A stretch of DNA of 64,000 nt from assembly GCF_011682055.1 (NCBI RefSeq), contig NZ_JAAQOM010000003.1, positions 310,001 through 374,000 on the forward strand, read 5' to 3'. The position numbers and the translations under genes were made by a program. The notes beneath the pieces were generated by a model, which was not told the DNA's origin, did not search any database, and saw only the letters and a program-made list of their open reading frames with translations. Positions 46,963 to 56,240 of this stretch are shown piece after piece (the first letter of the stretch is position 1; each line of letters begins with the position of its first letter). Origin of the DNA: Telluria antibiotica. Lineage in GTDB: Bacteria; Pseudomonadota; Gammaproteobacteria; Burkholderiales; Burkholderiaceae_D.

Positions 46963-48654
46963 ATGCTCAACGCCATGCAGACGCCCTTCGAGAAGGGCAA
47001 CCAGAATCAGACCACGACCTGGTCCGATTGCATCGCCTGGTACGACGACCTCGCGCGCCAATACCCGCACGTGCTGCGCTTCTTCGTTGCAGGCACCTCG
47101 GACGCCGGCGTGCCGATCCACGCGGGCGTCGTCTCCGCCGACGGCGTGTTCGACCGCGCGCAGATCAAGGCCGCGCACCGCCCCGTCTTCTTCAACAACA
47201 ACGGCATCCATCCGGGCGAACCGGAAGGCGTCGATGCGTGCATGGCGCTCGTGCGCGATTTCTGCCAGCAGCCCGACCGCCTCGCGGCGCTGGGCAAGAC
47301 CGTGTTCCTGTTCGTCCCGCTGTACAACGTGGACGGCGCGTTCAACCGCGCCGCTACGTCCCGCGTGAACCAGGACGGACCGGAGGCGTTCGGCTTTCGC
47401 GGCAACAGCCGCCACCTCGACCTGAACCGCGACTTCGTCAAGTGCGACACGTTGACGGCGCAGACCTTCAACAAGCTGTTCACGGAATGGGACCCGGACG
47501 TGATGGTCGACACGCACACGTCCAACGGCGCCGACTACAGCTACACGATGACCCTGATCCCGACCCAGGCCGACAAGCTGGGCGGGGACCTCGGTACCTT
47601 CTTGCGCGACACGATGCTGCCGGCGATGTACGCGCAGATGGACGAACGCGGCTGGCCCATGTGCCCGTACGTGAACCCGGTCAAGGACAGCCCGGAGGAC
47701 GGCATCGCCGACTTCCTCGAGACGGCGCGCTTCTCGACGGGCTATGCGGCGCTGCACGACACGATCGGCTTCATGCCCGAGACGCACATGCTGAAACCCT
47801 TCGCCGACCGCTACCACTCGATGCGCGCGCTCGTCGAGACGGCGCTGGACTTCACCGTCGCCCACGGCGCCAAGATCGTCGCGCTGCGCCGCGCGGCGCG
47901 CGCGGCCGGCCGCACGCGCCGCGAGTGGCCCGTGCACTGGGCCATGGACGAGGCGAATCCGTCCACGTTCCGCTTCAAGGGCTATGCCGCGAAGTACAAG
48001 GCGAGCGTGCTGGGCGACTACGAGCGCCTGTACTACGACCGCAACGAACCGTACGAGCGCGACATCGCGTACTACAACCGCTTCGCCGCGGACGTTGTCG
48101 TGCCCGCACCGCGCGCCTACGTCGTGCCGCAGCAGTGGCGCGAAGCGATCGAGCGCCTGCGCTGGAACGGCGTGAAGCTCGAGCGCGTGGATGCCGAGCG
48201 CACGCAGGACGTGTCCGTGTACCGCATCGCGTCCGTGAGCGCGCGCGCGCATGCGTACGAAGGCCATATGTTCCACGACGACGTGCAGCTCGAGCGCGTG
48301 CGCGAGACGGTCACGCTGCGCGCCGGCGACTTCATCGTCCCGCTCGACCAGGACCAGGCCCGCTACGCCGTCGAGACGCTGGAACCGCAGGCCCACGACA
48401 GCTTCTTCCGCTGGGGGTTCTTCAACAGCGTGCTGGAAAAGAAGGAAGCGTATTCGGACTATGTGTTCGAGGACGAGGCCGAGCGCCTGCTGGCCGCCGA
48501 GCCGGAACTCGCGGCGAAGTTCGACGCGTGGAAGGCCGCGCATCCCGACCTGCTGAAGGACCAGGGCGCGGTGCTCGACTTCATCTTCGCCCAGTGCGAG
48601 CGCTGGCGCGAGCCGGAATGGCGCCGCTATCCGGTTTTCATGATCGACCAATGA
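46963..48654 (+). CDS. M14-family zinc carboxypeptidase, paralog of the left-edge gene
   Basis: A 563-residue protein without an evident signal peptide. Zinc ligands are His83 and Glu86 (GIHPGEPEG) and His185 (VDTHTSNG). A PETHML motif follows, plausibly with the catalytic Glu. The C-terminal half carries YVVPQQWREA, LERVDAERTQDVSVYRI and LEPQAHDSFFRWGFFNSVLEKKEAYSDYVFEDEAERLL, matching the extension of the 1-1591 gene. Function is peptide or amide hydrolysis of unknown substrate. The ribosome site before the ATG is weak; a second ATG is 4 codons downstream. Confidence 0.88.
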   Translation: MLNAMQTPFEKGNQNQTTTWSDCIAWYDDLARQYPHVLRFFVAGTSDAGVPIHAGVVSADGVFDRAQIKAAHRPVFFNNNGIHPGEPEGVDACMALVRDFCQQPDRLAALGKTVFLFVPLYNVDGAFNRAATSRVNQDGPEAFGFRGNSRHLDLNRDFVKCDTLTAQTFNKLFTEWDPDVMVDTHTSNGADYSYTMTLIPTQADKLGGDLGTFLRDTMLPAMYAQMDERGWPMCPYVNPVKDSPEDGIADFLETARFSTGYAALHDTIGFMPETHMLKPFADRYHSMRALVETALDFTVAHGAKIVALRRAARAAGRTRREWPVHWAMDEANPSTFRFKGYAAKYKASVLGDYERLYYDRNEPYERDIAYYNRFAADVVVPAPRAYVVPQQWREAIERLRWNGVKLERVDAERTQDVSVYRIASVSARAHAYEGHMFHDDVQLERVRETVTLRAGDFIVPLDQDQARYAVETLEPQAHDSFFRWGFFNSVLEKKEAYSDYVFEDEAERLLAAEPELAAKFDAWKAAHPDLLKDQGAVLDFIFAQCERWREPEWRRYPVFMIDQ

Positions 48655-48677
48655 CACCAAGAAGAAAGAGGAGAACC

Positions 48678-50357
48678 ATGCACTACAAGATCGCCGCCGC
48701 GCTGGCGGGCGCGCTGACCGTCGCCGGAGCGGCATCCGCCGCGCCTTCGGCCGGCCAGGCCTATTTCGAGCGCAACTGCGCCAGCTGCCACACGGCCGAT
48801 GCCGGCATGGCGTCGCGCGCGGGTCCGCCGCTGTTCAACGTCGTGGGCCGCAAGGCCGCGTCGGCGCCGGGCTACAACTACACGGACGCGTTGACGAAGG
48901 CCGGCGCCGCCGGCAAGACGTGGACGCGTGCGGAGCTCGATGTGTTCCTGCGCGACCCGGCCAAGGACGTGCCGGGCACCGCGATGCCGGTCGCGATCGC
49001 GGACGCGAAAGAGCGTGCCGCCGTGATCGACTATCTCGCGGCGCAGAGCGGCAAGACGGCCGCACCGGCTGCGGCCAAGGCGGCGACTGGCGAACGCGCG
49101 GGCGCCTGGACCGAGGACAAGCCGGGCGACCTGCACCACGTCACCGTCGACCAGCTGGTGGCGCCGTATGCCAGCGAGAGCGCGGGCAACGGTCCGAAGC
49201 TCGCGCAGCGCCCCGAGGACGCGCTGCCGGCCGTGGCGAAAGGCTTCAAGGTCACCGTGTTCGCCGCCGACGCGGGCCACGCGCGCTACGCGCTGCGCGC
49301 GCCGAACGGCGACATCATCGTGTCCGACGCGAGCCGCGGCACCGTCGGCGTCCTGCGCCCGGACCACGGCGGCGACAAGGCCGGCGAGATGCGGGTGTTC
49401 GCGAGCGGCCTGTCGCGCCCGTACGGCCTCGCGCTGTGGCCGGCCGCGCATCCGCAATACCTGTACGTGGCCAACGCGAATTCCGTCGTGCGCTTTCCGT
49501 ATTCTGTCGGCGACGTGAAAGCCAAGGGCAAGCCCGAGACGATCGTCGCCAAGCTGGTCGACGGCATGGGCAACCACATCACGCGCACCTTGGCGTTCTC
49601 GCGTGACGAGAAGACCCTGTTCGTCTCGGTCGGCTCGGCCACCAACGTCGCGGAAGGCATCGGCAGCAAGCCGCCGCAGCCGCTCGCGCAATGGGAGGCG
49701 GAACACGGCCTGGGCGCCGCATGGGGCGTGGAGACCGACCGCGCCACCGTGCTCGCGTTCGACCCCGACGGCAAGCACCGCCGTAACTACGCCAACGGCC
49801 TGCGCAACTGCGTGGGCATGTTCGTCCACCCGGACTCGGGCGACCTGTATTGCAGCGTCAACGAGCGCGACGAACTGGGCGACAACCTGCCGCCCGACTA
49901 CGTCACGCGCGTGAAGCAGGGCGGCTTCTACGGCTGGCCGTGGTACTACCTCGGCGCGCACGAGGACCCGCGCCTGAAGGGCGTGCGCCCCGACCTGAAG
50001 GACAAGATCACCGTGCCCGACGCGCTGCTGCAGGCGCATTCCGCGCCGCTGGGCATGACCGTGTACCACGCCCCTTCAGGCGCGCAGCACGCGTTCCCGA
50101 AAGAGTACGACGGCGACATCTTCCTCGCGCTGCACGGCTCGTGGAACCGCGGCATCCGCACCGGCTACAAGGTCGTGCGCGTGATGATGAAGAACGGCGC
50201 GCCCACGGGCCAGTACCAGGACTTCATGACCGGCATGGTGCTGTCCGACCGCGACGTGTGGGGCCGTCCAGCCGCCGTGACGGTGGCGGCGGATGGCGCG
50301 CTGCTCGTCGTCGACGATGGCGGCGGCGTCGTCTGGCGGATCGCGCCGGAGAAGTGA
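48678..50357 (+). CDS. Cytochrome c - PQQ-type sugar dehydrogenase fusion
   Basis: A 559-residue periplasmic protein. Signal peptide MHYKIAAALAGALTVAGAASA, then a class I cytochrome c domain with CASCH (34-38) and Met-ligand region KDVPGTAMPVAI. From about residue 150 a six-bladed propeller of the sorbosone/glucose dehydrogenase family follows (GFKVTVFAADAGHARYALRAP, FSRDEKTLFVSVGSATNV, GLRNCVGMFVHPDSGDLYCSVNERDELGDNLPPDY). It would oxidise a sugar or polyol and pass electrons to the heme. GAGGAG precedes the ATG. The downstream cytochrome b561 gene is a plausible electron partner. Confidence 0.85.
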   Translation: MHYKIAAALAGALTVAGAASAAPSAGQAYFERNCASCHTADAGMASRAGPPLFNVVGRKAASAPGYNYTDALTKAGAAGKTWTRAELDVFLRDPAKDVPGTAMPVAIADAKERAAVIDYLAAQSGKTAAPAAAKAATGERAGAWTEDKPGDLHHVTVDQLVAPYASESAGNGPKLAQRPEDALPAVAKGFKVTVFAADAGHARYALRAPNGDIIVSDASRGTVGVLRPDHGGDKAGEMRVFASGLSRPYGLALWPAAHPQYLYVANANSVVRFPYSVGDVKAKGKPETIVAKLVDGMGNHITRTLAFSRDEKTLFVSVGSATNVAEGIGSKPPQPLAQWEAEHGLGAAWGVETDRATVLAFDPDGKHRRNYANGLRNCVGMFVHPDSGDLYCSVNERDELGDNLPPDYVTRVKQGGFYGWPWYYLGAHEDPRLKGVRPDLKDKITVPDALLQAHSAPLGMTVYHAPSGAQHAFPKEYDGDIFLALHGSWNRGIRTGYKVVRVMMKNGAPTGQYQDFMTGMVLSDRDVWGRPAAVTVAADGALLVVDDGGGVVWRIAPEK

Positions 50358-50427
50358 TAAGAAAACCTTAAGCCGGCTCGCCGATGATGGCGTCAAGAGA
50401 TGTCCGACCCATCATCAGGAGGCAAGC

Positions 50428-51126
50428 ATGAACGATTCATCCCTGTTGTCCAGGCACGGCAAGGTCCTCGTGTGGGACCTGCCCGTGCGCGTATTCCACT
50501 GGCTCCTGGCGGCCAGCTTCGCCGGCGCGTGGCTCACTGCGGAGCACGAGCGCTGGCGCCTGCTGCACGTGACCCTCGGGTGCACCGTGCTCGCGCTGGT
50601 CGTCCTGCGCATCGCGTGGGGCTTGTTCGGCACCCGCCACGCCCGCTTCGGCGACTTCGTGCGCGGGCCCGGCACCGCACTGCGCTATCTCGGCGGCCTC
50701 GTACGCGGCAAGCCGCAGCACTACCTCGGCCACAACCCGGCCGGCGGCATCGCGATCGTCGCGCTGCTGGCGCTGGGCGTCAGCGCCGCCGCCACCGGCC
50801 TGGCGACCTATACGCTGGGCGACGCCTACGAACACGTCCACGAAGTGCTGGCGAACGTGATGCTGGCCCTCGTCGGCGTGCACGTGGCGGCCGTCGTCGT
50901 GTCGAGCTGGCTGCATCGCGAGAACCTCGTGACGGCGATGTTCAGTGGCCGCAAGCGCGGCGCGCCCGCCGAGGGCATCGCCAGGCCGTGGCGCGGCCTC
51001 GGCATCGCGCTGCTGGTGGCCGTACTCGGGTTCTGGGGCTGGCAACTGAGCCATCCGGCGGACGGCCTCGGCGCCATCGCGACACCCGAGGGGCGGCACG
51101 GCCATGGCGGAGACAATGACGATTGA
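50428..51126 (+). CDS. Cytochrome b561 / Ni-hydrogenase b-type membrane protein
   Basis: A 232-residue integral membrane protein. About four helices carry the heme-ligand histidines: VRVFHWLL (His24), RLLHVTLG, HVHEVLANV and LVGVHVAAV. A fifth helix (GLGIALLVAVLGFWGW) and a His/Gly/Asp-rich tail (EGRHGHGGDNDD) follow. It exchanges electrons between the quinone pool and a periplasmic donor or acceptor. AGGAGGC lies 4-10 bases before the ATG. It is followed 24 bases later by a two-component pair on the same strand, an arrangement often seen for cytochrome b561 genes under QseBC-like control. Confidence 0.88.
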   Translation: MNDSSLLSRHGKVLVWDLPVRVFHWLLAASFAGAWLTAEHERWRLLHVTLGCTVLALVVLRIAWGLFGTRHARFGDFVRGPGTALRYLGGLVRGKPQHYLGHNPAGGIAIVALLALGVSAAATGLATYTLGDAYEHVHEVLANVMLALVGVHVAAVVVSSWLHRENLVTAMFSGRKRGAPAEGIARPWRGLGIALLVAVLGFWGWQLSHPADGLGAIATPEGRHGHGGDNDD

Positions 51127-51150
51127 GCCGCCGCGTGGGAGAATGAGCGC

Positions 51151-51819
51151 ATGCATATCCTGCTCGCGGAAGACGACCCCCTGCTCGGCGACGGCCTGCG
51201 CGCCGGCTTGCGCCAGCTCGGCTTCCAGGTCGACTGGGTGCAGAGCGGCGACGCGGCCGAGCGCGAACTGCGCGCGCAGGACTATGCGGCGGCCGTGCTC
51301 GACCTGGGACTGCCGCGCAAGGACGGCATGGACGTCCTCGCCGCCCTGCGTGCCGCCGGCCTGGCCACGCCCGTGCTCGTGCTGACGGCGCGCGACGCCG
51401 TGCCGGACCGCATCCGTGGCCTCGACGCGGGCGCCGACGATTACGTGGTCAAGCCCATCGACTTGCACGAACTGGCCGCGCGCCTGCGCGCGCTCGTGCG
51501 GCGCGCGCACGGGCAGCCGCGCGAGCGCCTGCAGGCGGGCGACGTCGAACTCGACCCGGCCGCGCGCACCGTGCGCAAGGGCGGCACGCAAGTTTCGCTG
51601 TCCACGCGCGAATTCGACCTGCTGCATGCCCTGATGCTGAATGCGAACCGCGTGCTGACGCGCGACCAGCTGGAACAGCATCTGTACAGCTGGGGCCAGG
51701 AAGTGGAGAGCAACGCCGTCGAGGTGCACGTCCACAACCTGCGGCGCAAATTGGGGAGCTCGTTGATCCAGACGATCCGCGGCGTCGGCTACGTCCTGCC
51801 CGACCCTGCCACCACATGA
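51151..51819 (+). CDS. OmpR/PhoB-family response regulator (QseB/TctD-like)
   Basis: A 222-residue regulator. Receiver motifs are LLAEDDP (7-9 acidic), Asp51 in AVLDLGLPRKDG, Thr in LVLTARD and Lys in YVVKPIDL. The output is a winged helix with TREFDLLHALMLNANRVLTRDQLEQHLY and EVHVHNLRRKLG. Its stop overlaps the kinase start by 4 bases. Confidence 0.94.
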   Translation: MHILLAEDDPLLGDGLRAGLRQLGFQVDWVQSGDAAERELRAQDYAAAVLDLGLPRKDGMDVLAALRAAGLATPVLVLTARDAVPDRIRGLDAGADDYVVKPIDLHELAARLRALVRRAHGQPRERLQAGDVELDPAARTVRKGGTQVSLSTREFDLLHALMLNANRVLTRDQLEQHLYSWGQEVESNAVEVHVHNLRRKLGSSLIQTIRGVGYVLPDPATT

Positions 51820-53165
51820 GCCGCGTGGCCCCATCGCTGCAGGTGCGCCTGCTGGGCCTGATGTTCGGCGTGCTCGCGGCGCTGTGGGCCGCGACGCTTG
51901 CGCTGACGCTGTCCGACACGCGCCACGAACTCGACGAGCTGCTCGATGCGCACCTGGCCCAGTCGGCCTCGCTGCTGCTCGTGCAGGACGCCGATAACGA
52001 CGGCGACGCCGAGGCGCGCGATGCGCCCGTCCTCCACCATTACGCGCCGCGTGTCGCTTTCCAGGTGTGGCGCGACGGGCGGCTCGTCCAGCGTTCCGCC
52101 AACGCGCCCGGGCAGTCGTTCGGACCCGCCTCGGGGCGCGACGGCTTTTCGTCTGTGCGCGTGGCGGACACGGACTGGCGCGTGTTCGCCGCCTACGATC
52201 CCGCGCGCCGGCGCCAGGTTTACGTCGGCGAGCGGCCGGGCGCCCGCGACGAGATCCTGCGCGCCGTGCTGCGCGGCGTGTCGTGGCCGCTGGCGCTCGC
52301 GCTGCCCGTGCTGGGCCTGGCCACCTGGTGGACCGTCAGGCGCGGCCTCGCGCCGCTGCGTCGCTTGGGAGGCACGCTGGCGGCGCGCGGTGCCGACGCG
52401 TTGGAACCCGTCCCCGCGGAGGGCATGTTCGCCGAGATGCTGCCGCTCGCGACATCGCTGAACGACCTGCTGCGGCGCATCGCCGATCTGCTGGCGAACG
52501 AGCGCCGCTTTACGGCCGATGCGGCGCACGAGCTGCGCACGCCGGTCGCAGCCATCCGCATGCAGGCGCAGGTGGCGCGCGCGGCGACGGACGGCGCGGC
52601 CCGCGCGCGCGCTCTCGACGGTCTGCTTGCCGGCTGCGATCGCGCCGCGCGCCTGATCGATCAGTTGCTGACACTCGCGCGCGTGGAATCCGCCCAGGCG
52701 CCCGACATGGCGACCGTCGACCTGGCGGCCGTCGTGCGCGGCGTGATGGCGGAGCTGGCGCCGACCGCGCTGGCGAAGGGGCAACAGTTCGAGCTGGACG
52801 CGCCGGAGCCTTGCGCTGTGCGCGGGAACGCGTTGCTGCTGGCGGTCCTCGCGCGCAACCTCGTCGACAATGCCGTGCGCTATGCACCGCTGGGCGCGCC
52901 CGTGTGTGTGTGCGTGCGGCGGGAGGGAAACGAGATTGTGCTGGACGTCGAGGACGGCGGTCCGGGTCTGGACGATGCGGGGCTGGTGCGGCTCGGCGAA
53001 CGCTTTTATCGCCCGGCGGGCAGCGCGGCGCCGGGCAGCGGTCTCGGATGGTCGATCGTGCGGCGGATCGCGGCCGTGCATGGCGCACGCGTGGACGTGC
53101 GGCGCTCGGCGCGATGGGGCGGATTGGCCGTCGGCGTGAGGTTCGCCGCCGGCCATCCATCGTGA
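51816..53165 (+). CDS. QseC-like sensor histidine kinase
   Basis: A 449-residue kinase with helix 1 at about 10-32, a periplasmic domain at 33-155 with DADNDGDAEARDAPVLHHYAPRVAFQVWRDG, helix 2 at about 157-174 and a HAMP linker. The phospho-acceptor His238 is in FTADAAHELRTPVAAI. ATPase motifs are ARNLVDNAVRYAP, DGGPGL and GSGLGWSIVRRIA. This is the TctE/QseC group. It is coupled to the response regulator upstream, and converges, with 4 bases between ends, on the DUF885 gene. Confidence 0.94.
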   Translation: MSRVAPSLQVRLLGLMFGVLAALWAATLALTLSDTRHELDELLDAHLAQSASLLLVQDADNDGDAEARDAPVLHHYAPRVAFQVWRDGRLVQRSANAPGQSFGPASGRDGFSSVRVADTDWRVFAAYDPARRRQVYVGERPGARDEILRAVLRGVSWPLALALPVLGLATWWTVRRGLAPLRRLGGTLAARGADALEPVPAEGMFAEMLPLATSLNDLLRRIADLLANERRFTADAAHELRTPVAAIRMQAQVARAATDGAARARALDGLLAGCDRAARLIDQLLTLARVESAQAPDMATVDLAAVVRGVMAELAPTALAKGQQFELDAPEPCAVRGNALLLAVLARNLVDNAVRYAPLGAPVCVCVRREGNEIVLDVEDGGPGLDDAGLVRLGERFYRPAGSAAPGSGLGWSIVRRIAAVHGARVDVRRSARWGGLAVGVRFAAGHPS

Positions 53166-53169
53166 TGCG

Positions 53170-54987
53170 CTACTTGGATTCGGCGATCCAACGATCCACC
53201 TTCTTTTCCAGCAGCGCCAGCGGCAAGGTGCCTTCGCCCAGCACGATCTCGTGGAACTTGGGGAGGCTGAATTTCGGACCGAGCTCTTTTTCCGCGCGGG
53301 CGCGCAGTTCCTGGATCTTCAGCGCACCGATCTTGTAGCCCAGCGCCTGCGCCGGCCACGCCATGTAGCGCTCCGTCGCGTTGCGCGCGGCGGCTTCCGT
53401 GTAGCCCAGGGTCTCGCGCATGTACTGGATCGACTGCTCGCGCGTCCAGCCCTTCGCGTGCATGCCCGTGTCGACGACGAGGCGCACGGCGCGCAGCATC
53501 TCGTCGTTCAGGTGGCCGAACCAGTCTTCCGGCTTGTCGTACAGGCCCATCTCGGTGCCCAGCGTCTCCGCGTACAGCGCCCAGCCTTCGGTGAAGGCGT
53601 TGTTGCCGCCGAACTTGCGGAAGTCCGGCAGGCCCAGCTCCTGCATCAGCGCGATGTGGAAGTGGTGGCCCGGCTGGCCCTCGTGCAGGAACAGCGTGAC
53701 CATGCCCGTGCTGCCATACTCCGTGGGGTCGTTCACGACGGACCAGAACACGCCCGGCCGCGAGCCGTCGGCGGCCGGCGGCGTGTAGTGGTCGGACGCC
53801 GTCGCGCGCGACAGCTCCGGCTCCAGGCGCAGGTCGAGCGGCGTCTTCGGACGCAGCGAGAACAGCGCGGGCAGCTTCGTCTGCAGCTGGGCGTTCAGCT
53901 TGCGGTACACGTCGATGATCTCGCCCTCGGTCTTGAACGGCTTGTACTTCGCCTGTTCCGACACCCACGTCGGCAGGCCGGACGCCGGCCCGTTATAGCC
54001 CATCTTCGGACCGATGCGGGCATATTCGCCCTGGATGCGCGCGACTTCCTTCAGGCCGATCTGGTGGATCTGTTCCGGCTGCAGGTCCGTCGTCGTCTGG
54101 CTCGCGACGCGCGCGAGGTACCAGTCCATCCCGTGCGGCAGCGCGCTCCAGCCCGTGCTCGTGCGGCAGGCCGGCAGGTAGTCGTGCTCGACGAAATCGG
54201 CCAGGCGTTTCAATGCCGGATTCAGCCTGCCGGCGATCGTGCTGCGATAGGCGGCCGCGAGCTTTTTCTTGTCGGCGTCCGAGAATCCGGACGGGAAATT
54301 CTTCACGGGCGTGTAGTAGATGCTGTCTTCGGCCTTGGCGGCCACCAGCTGCTTGAACTGGGGCAGGGCGGCGACCATGACCGCCTTCGGCTGCACGACG
54401 CCGGTCTTCATCCCCTCGCGCATGTTGGCGATGGCCTGGTCGATCCAGGGACCCAGCTGGGTCAGGCGGTTCAGGTAGGCGCGGTAATCCTTCACGGTCG
54501 CGAGGGGCTGCGCCTGCTGGCCGCTGCTGTAGTTCGCGAGCGTGACGGGCAGCGCGTCCATCTGGTTCAGCGGCAGCAGGTGCTCGGGGAACGGTTCGAA
54601 GCGCAGCGCCGTCGTGAGTTCGTAGTCGAGGATGTCGTAGCTCGTCTGGTCGCGCTGGGCGAGGCCGTCGCGGCGGATCGTGTGCAGGCGTTTCAGGTAG
54701 TCCCGGTACAGCGCGAACTGGTGGGCACGGTTCTTCGGCGCGATCGACATGCCGATCTGGTCGGCGTAGCGGTTGTCGCCGCTCTCGCCGGCGGAGACGG
54801 GATCGAAGCGCGCCAGCGCATCCCAGTATTCGTCGGCCAGCTTGTTCAGTTTTCTGGATTCGGAGGTGCTCGCGGCGCTCGTGGCGCCGGCGCTGGCCGT
54901 GGGCTGGGTCGCGGTGTCGGCGACGGCCGGCGCGCAGGCGATGATGCAGGCGGCGGCGAGGGTGCCCAGTGTGAAGATCTGTTTCAT
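53170..54987 (-). CDS. DUF885-family predicted zinc metallopeptidase
   Basis: A 605-residue exported protein. The N-terminal signal MKQIFTLGTLAAACIIACAPAVA could be a signal peptide or, given two Cys, a lipoprotein signal. The family hallmark HEGQPGHH is at 435-442 and the Glu in FTEGWALYAE (467) follows 32 residues later, together forming a zinc-binding gluzincin-like site. Length is typical of DUF885. Members are thought to be peptidases but substrates are not established. The next gene upstream on the same strand, 39 bases away, encodes an amino acid binding protein. Confidence 0.88.
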   Translation of the reverse strand: MKQIFTLGTLAAACIIACAPAVADTATQPTASAGATSAASTSESRKLNKLADEYWDALARFDPVSAGESGDNRYADQIGMSIAPKNRAHQFALYRDYLKRLHTIRRDGLAQRDQTSYDILDYELTTALRFEPFPEHLLPLNQMDALPVTLANYSSGQQAQPLATVKDYRAYLNRLTQLGPWIDQAIANMREGMKTGVVQPKAVMVAALPQFKQLVAAKAEDSIYYTPVKNFPSGFSDADKKKLAAAYRSTIAGRLNPALKRLADFVEHDYLPACRTSTGWSALPHGMDWYLARVASQTTTDLQPEQIHQIGLKEVARIQGEYARIGPKMGYNGPASGLPTWVSEQAKYKPFKTEGEIIDVYRKLNAQLQTKLPALFSLRPKTPLDLRLEPELSRATASDHYTPPAADGSRPGVFWSVVNDPTEYGSTGMVTLFLHEGQPGHHFHIALMQELGLPDFRKFGGNNAFTEGWALYAETLGTEMGLYDKPEDWFGHLNDEMLRAVRLVVDTGMHAKGWTREQSIQYMRETLGYTEAAARNATERYMAWPAQALGYKIGALKIQELRARAEKELGPKFSLPKFHEIVLGEGTLPLALLEKKVDRWIAESK

Positions 54988-55026
54988 GTGTGTTCTACGT
55001 GATGAAGATGAAAGTAGCCACGCGGT

Positions 55027-56160
55027 TCAGTAATTGGCCAGCGGCGCCAGTTGACCGCCCTTGAAGCTGTAGACCGTGACCGCGGTCTTCTTCAGGTTGC
55101 CGCTCGCGTCGTAGCCGTACGTGCCGGCTACGCCCTGGTACGTCATCGTGTGCAGCTGCTTGCCGACGGCGCCGGCGTCGGTCGTGTTCGCGGCCTGGAT
55201 GGTCTTCGCGATGAACATCGTCTGGTCGTAGAACGAGGGCGCGTACACGTCCGGGTCGTGCTGGAAGCGCCGCTTGTAGCGGGCCTTGAACGCGGGGCCG
55301 CCGGCCTGCTTGTCGAGCATCGCGCCGGCTTGAGCACACATCACGTTCTCGCCGACGGCGTCGCCCCCCAGCTTGGCCATCTCCGGGCTGCATAGCGTGT
55401 CGCCGCCGAGCAGGCGCACGTTCGCCATCCCCAGTTGCTTCATCTGGCGCGCCATCGGGGCGGCCTGCGGCGCATAGCCGCCGAAGAAGATGGCGTCCAC
55501 CTTCTTCGCGCGGAACGCGGTGAGGACGGCGGAAAAATCGCTTGCCTTGTCGGTCGTGAATTCGCGGCCGGCCACGCTCACGCCGGCGGTGCGCGCCTGC
55601 TTCGCGAATTCGTCGGCGATGCCCTGGCCGAACGCCGTGCGGTCGTCGATCACGCCGACCGTCTTGATTTTCAATCCCTTCGCGGCGTACGACGCCATCG
55701 ACGCGCCCACCTGGCTGTCGCTGGCGACGATGCGGAAGACGTTCGGGTAGCGCGCCTGCGTGATCTTGGGGCTCGTGCCCACGGTCGACATCAGGATGCC
55801 GGCGTCGTTGTAGACGCGCGAGGCCGGGATCGCGACGCCCGAGTTGTAGGGCCCCAGCACGAACTTGACGCCGGCGTCGGCGAATTTCTGCGCGACGCTC
55901 ACGCCCGCTTTCGGATCGCCCTGGTCATCCTCGGACAGCAGTTCGAATTTCAGGGTCTTGGCGCCGACCTTGAGCTTTTGCGCGTTGAGTTCCTCGACCG
56001 CGAGGCGCACGCCGTTCTCGTCGTCCTTGCCGGCGAAGGCGTTGGCGCCCGACAGCGGGCCGCTGACGCCGATGCGCACGACCTGGTCCTGGGCGAGCGT
56101 GGAGGTTGCGGTCGCGAGCAGGATCGCTGCCAGCGCCACGGTGTTGATGGTTGATGCCAT
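55027..56160 (-). CDS. Branched-chain amino acid ABC binding protein (LivK-like, orphan)
   Basis: A 377-residue periplasmic protein with signal peptide MASTINTVALAAILLATATSTLA. The type I fold blocks are VRIGVSGPLSGANAFAGKDDENGVRLAVEELN, KFVLGPYNSGVAIPASRVYNDAGILMSTVGTSP and GVIDDRTAFGQGIADEFAKQ (in pieces). Two Cys (SPEMAK and ENVMCAQAG regions) may form the usual disulfide. No livHMGF genes are adjacent, so it either serves a remote transporter or acts with the DUF885 protein in peptide/amino acid uptake. The start ATG at 56160 is supported by the signal peptide and by GAGACA upstream. Confidence 0.9.
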   Translation of the reverse strand: MASTINTVALAAILLATATSTLAQDQVVRIGVSGPLSGANAFAGKDDENGVRLAVEELNAQKLKVGAKTLKFELLSEDDQGDPKAGVSVAQKFADAGVKFVLGPYNSGVAIPASRVYNDAGILMSTVGTSPKITQARYPNVFRIVASDSQVGASMASYAAKGLKIKTVGVIDDRTAFGQGIADEFAKQARTAGVSVAGREFTTDKASDFSAVLTAFRAKKVDAIFFGGYAPQAAPMARQMKQLGMANVRLLGGDTLCSPEMAKLGGDAVGENVMCAQAGAMLDKQAGGPAFKARYKRRFQHDPDVYAPSFYDQTMFIAKTIQAANTTDAGAVGKQLHTMTYQGVAGTYGYDASGNLKKTAVTVYSFKGGQLAPLANY

Positions 56161-56240
56161 GCGTTGTCTCCGTTGTTAATCAACGGTCGCCATCATCGCA
56201 TACTCGAACGGGCGCGCGGTCGCGCGGGCGCGCAAACAGC

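Noticed and set aside
47028..48677. Possible fusion of an upstream region to the cytochrome c-sugar dehydrogenase
   Set aside because: The frame is open upstream only by chance inside the M14 gene. The ATG at 48678 has a ribosome site and a signal peptide.
45220..48735. 1171-codon minus-strand frame over the kinase and M14 genes
   Set aside because: His/Arg-rich shadow translation. The plus-strand proteins have clear motifs over the whole interval.
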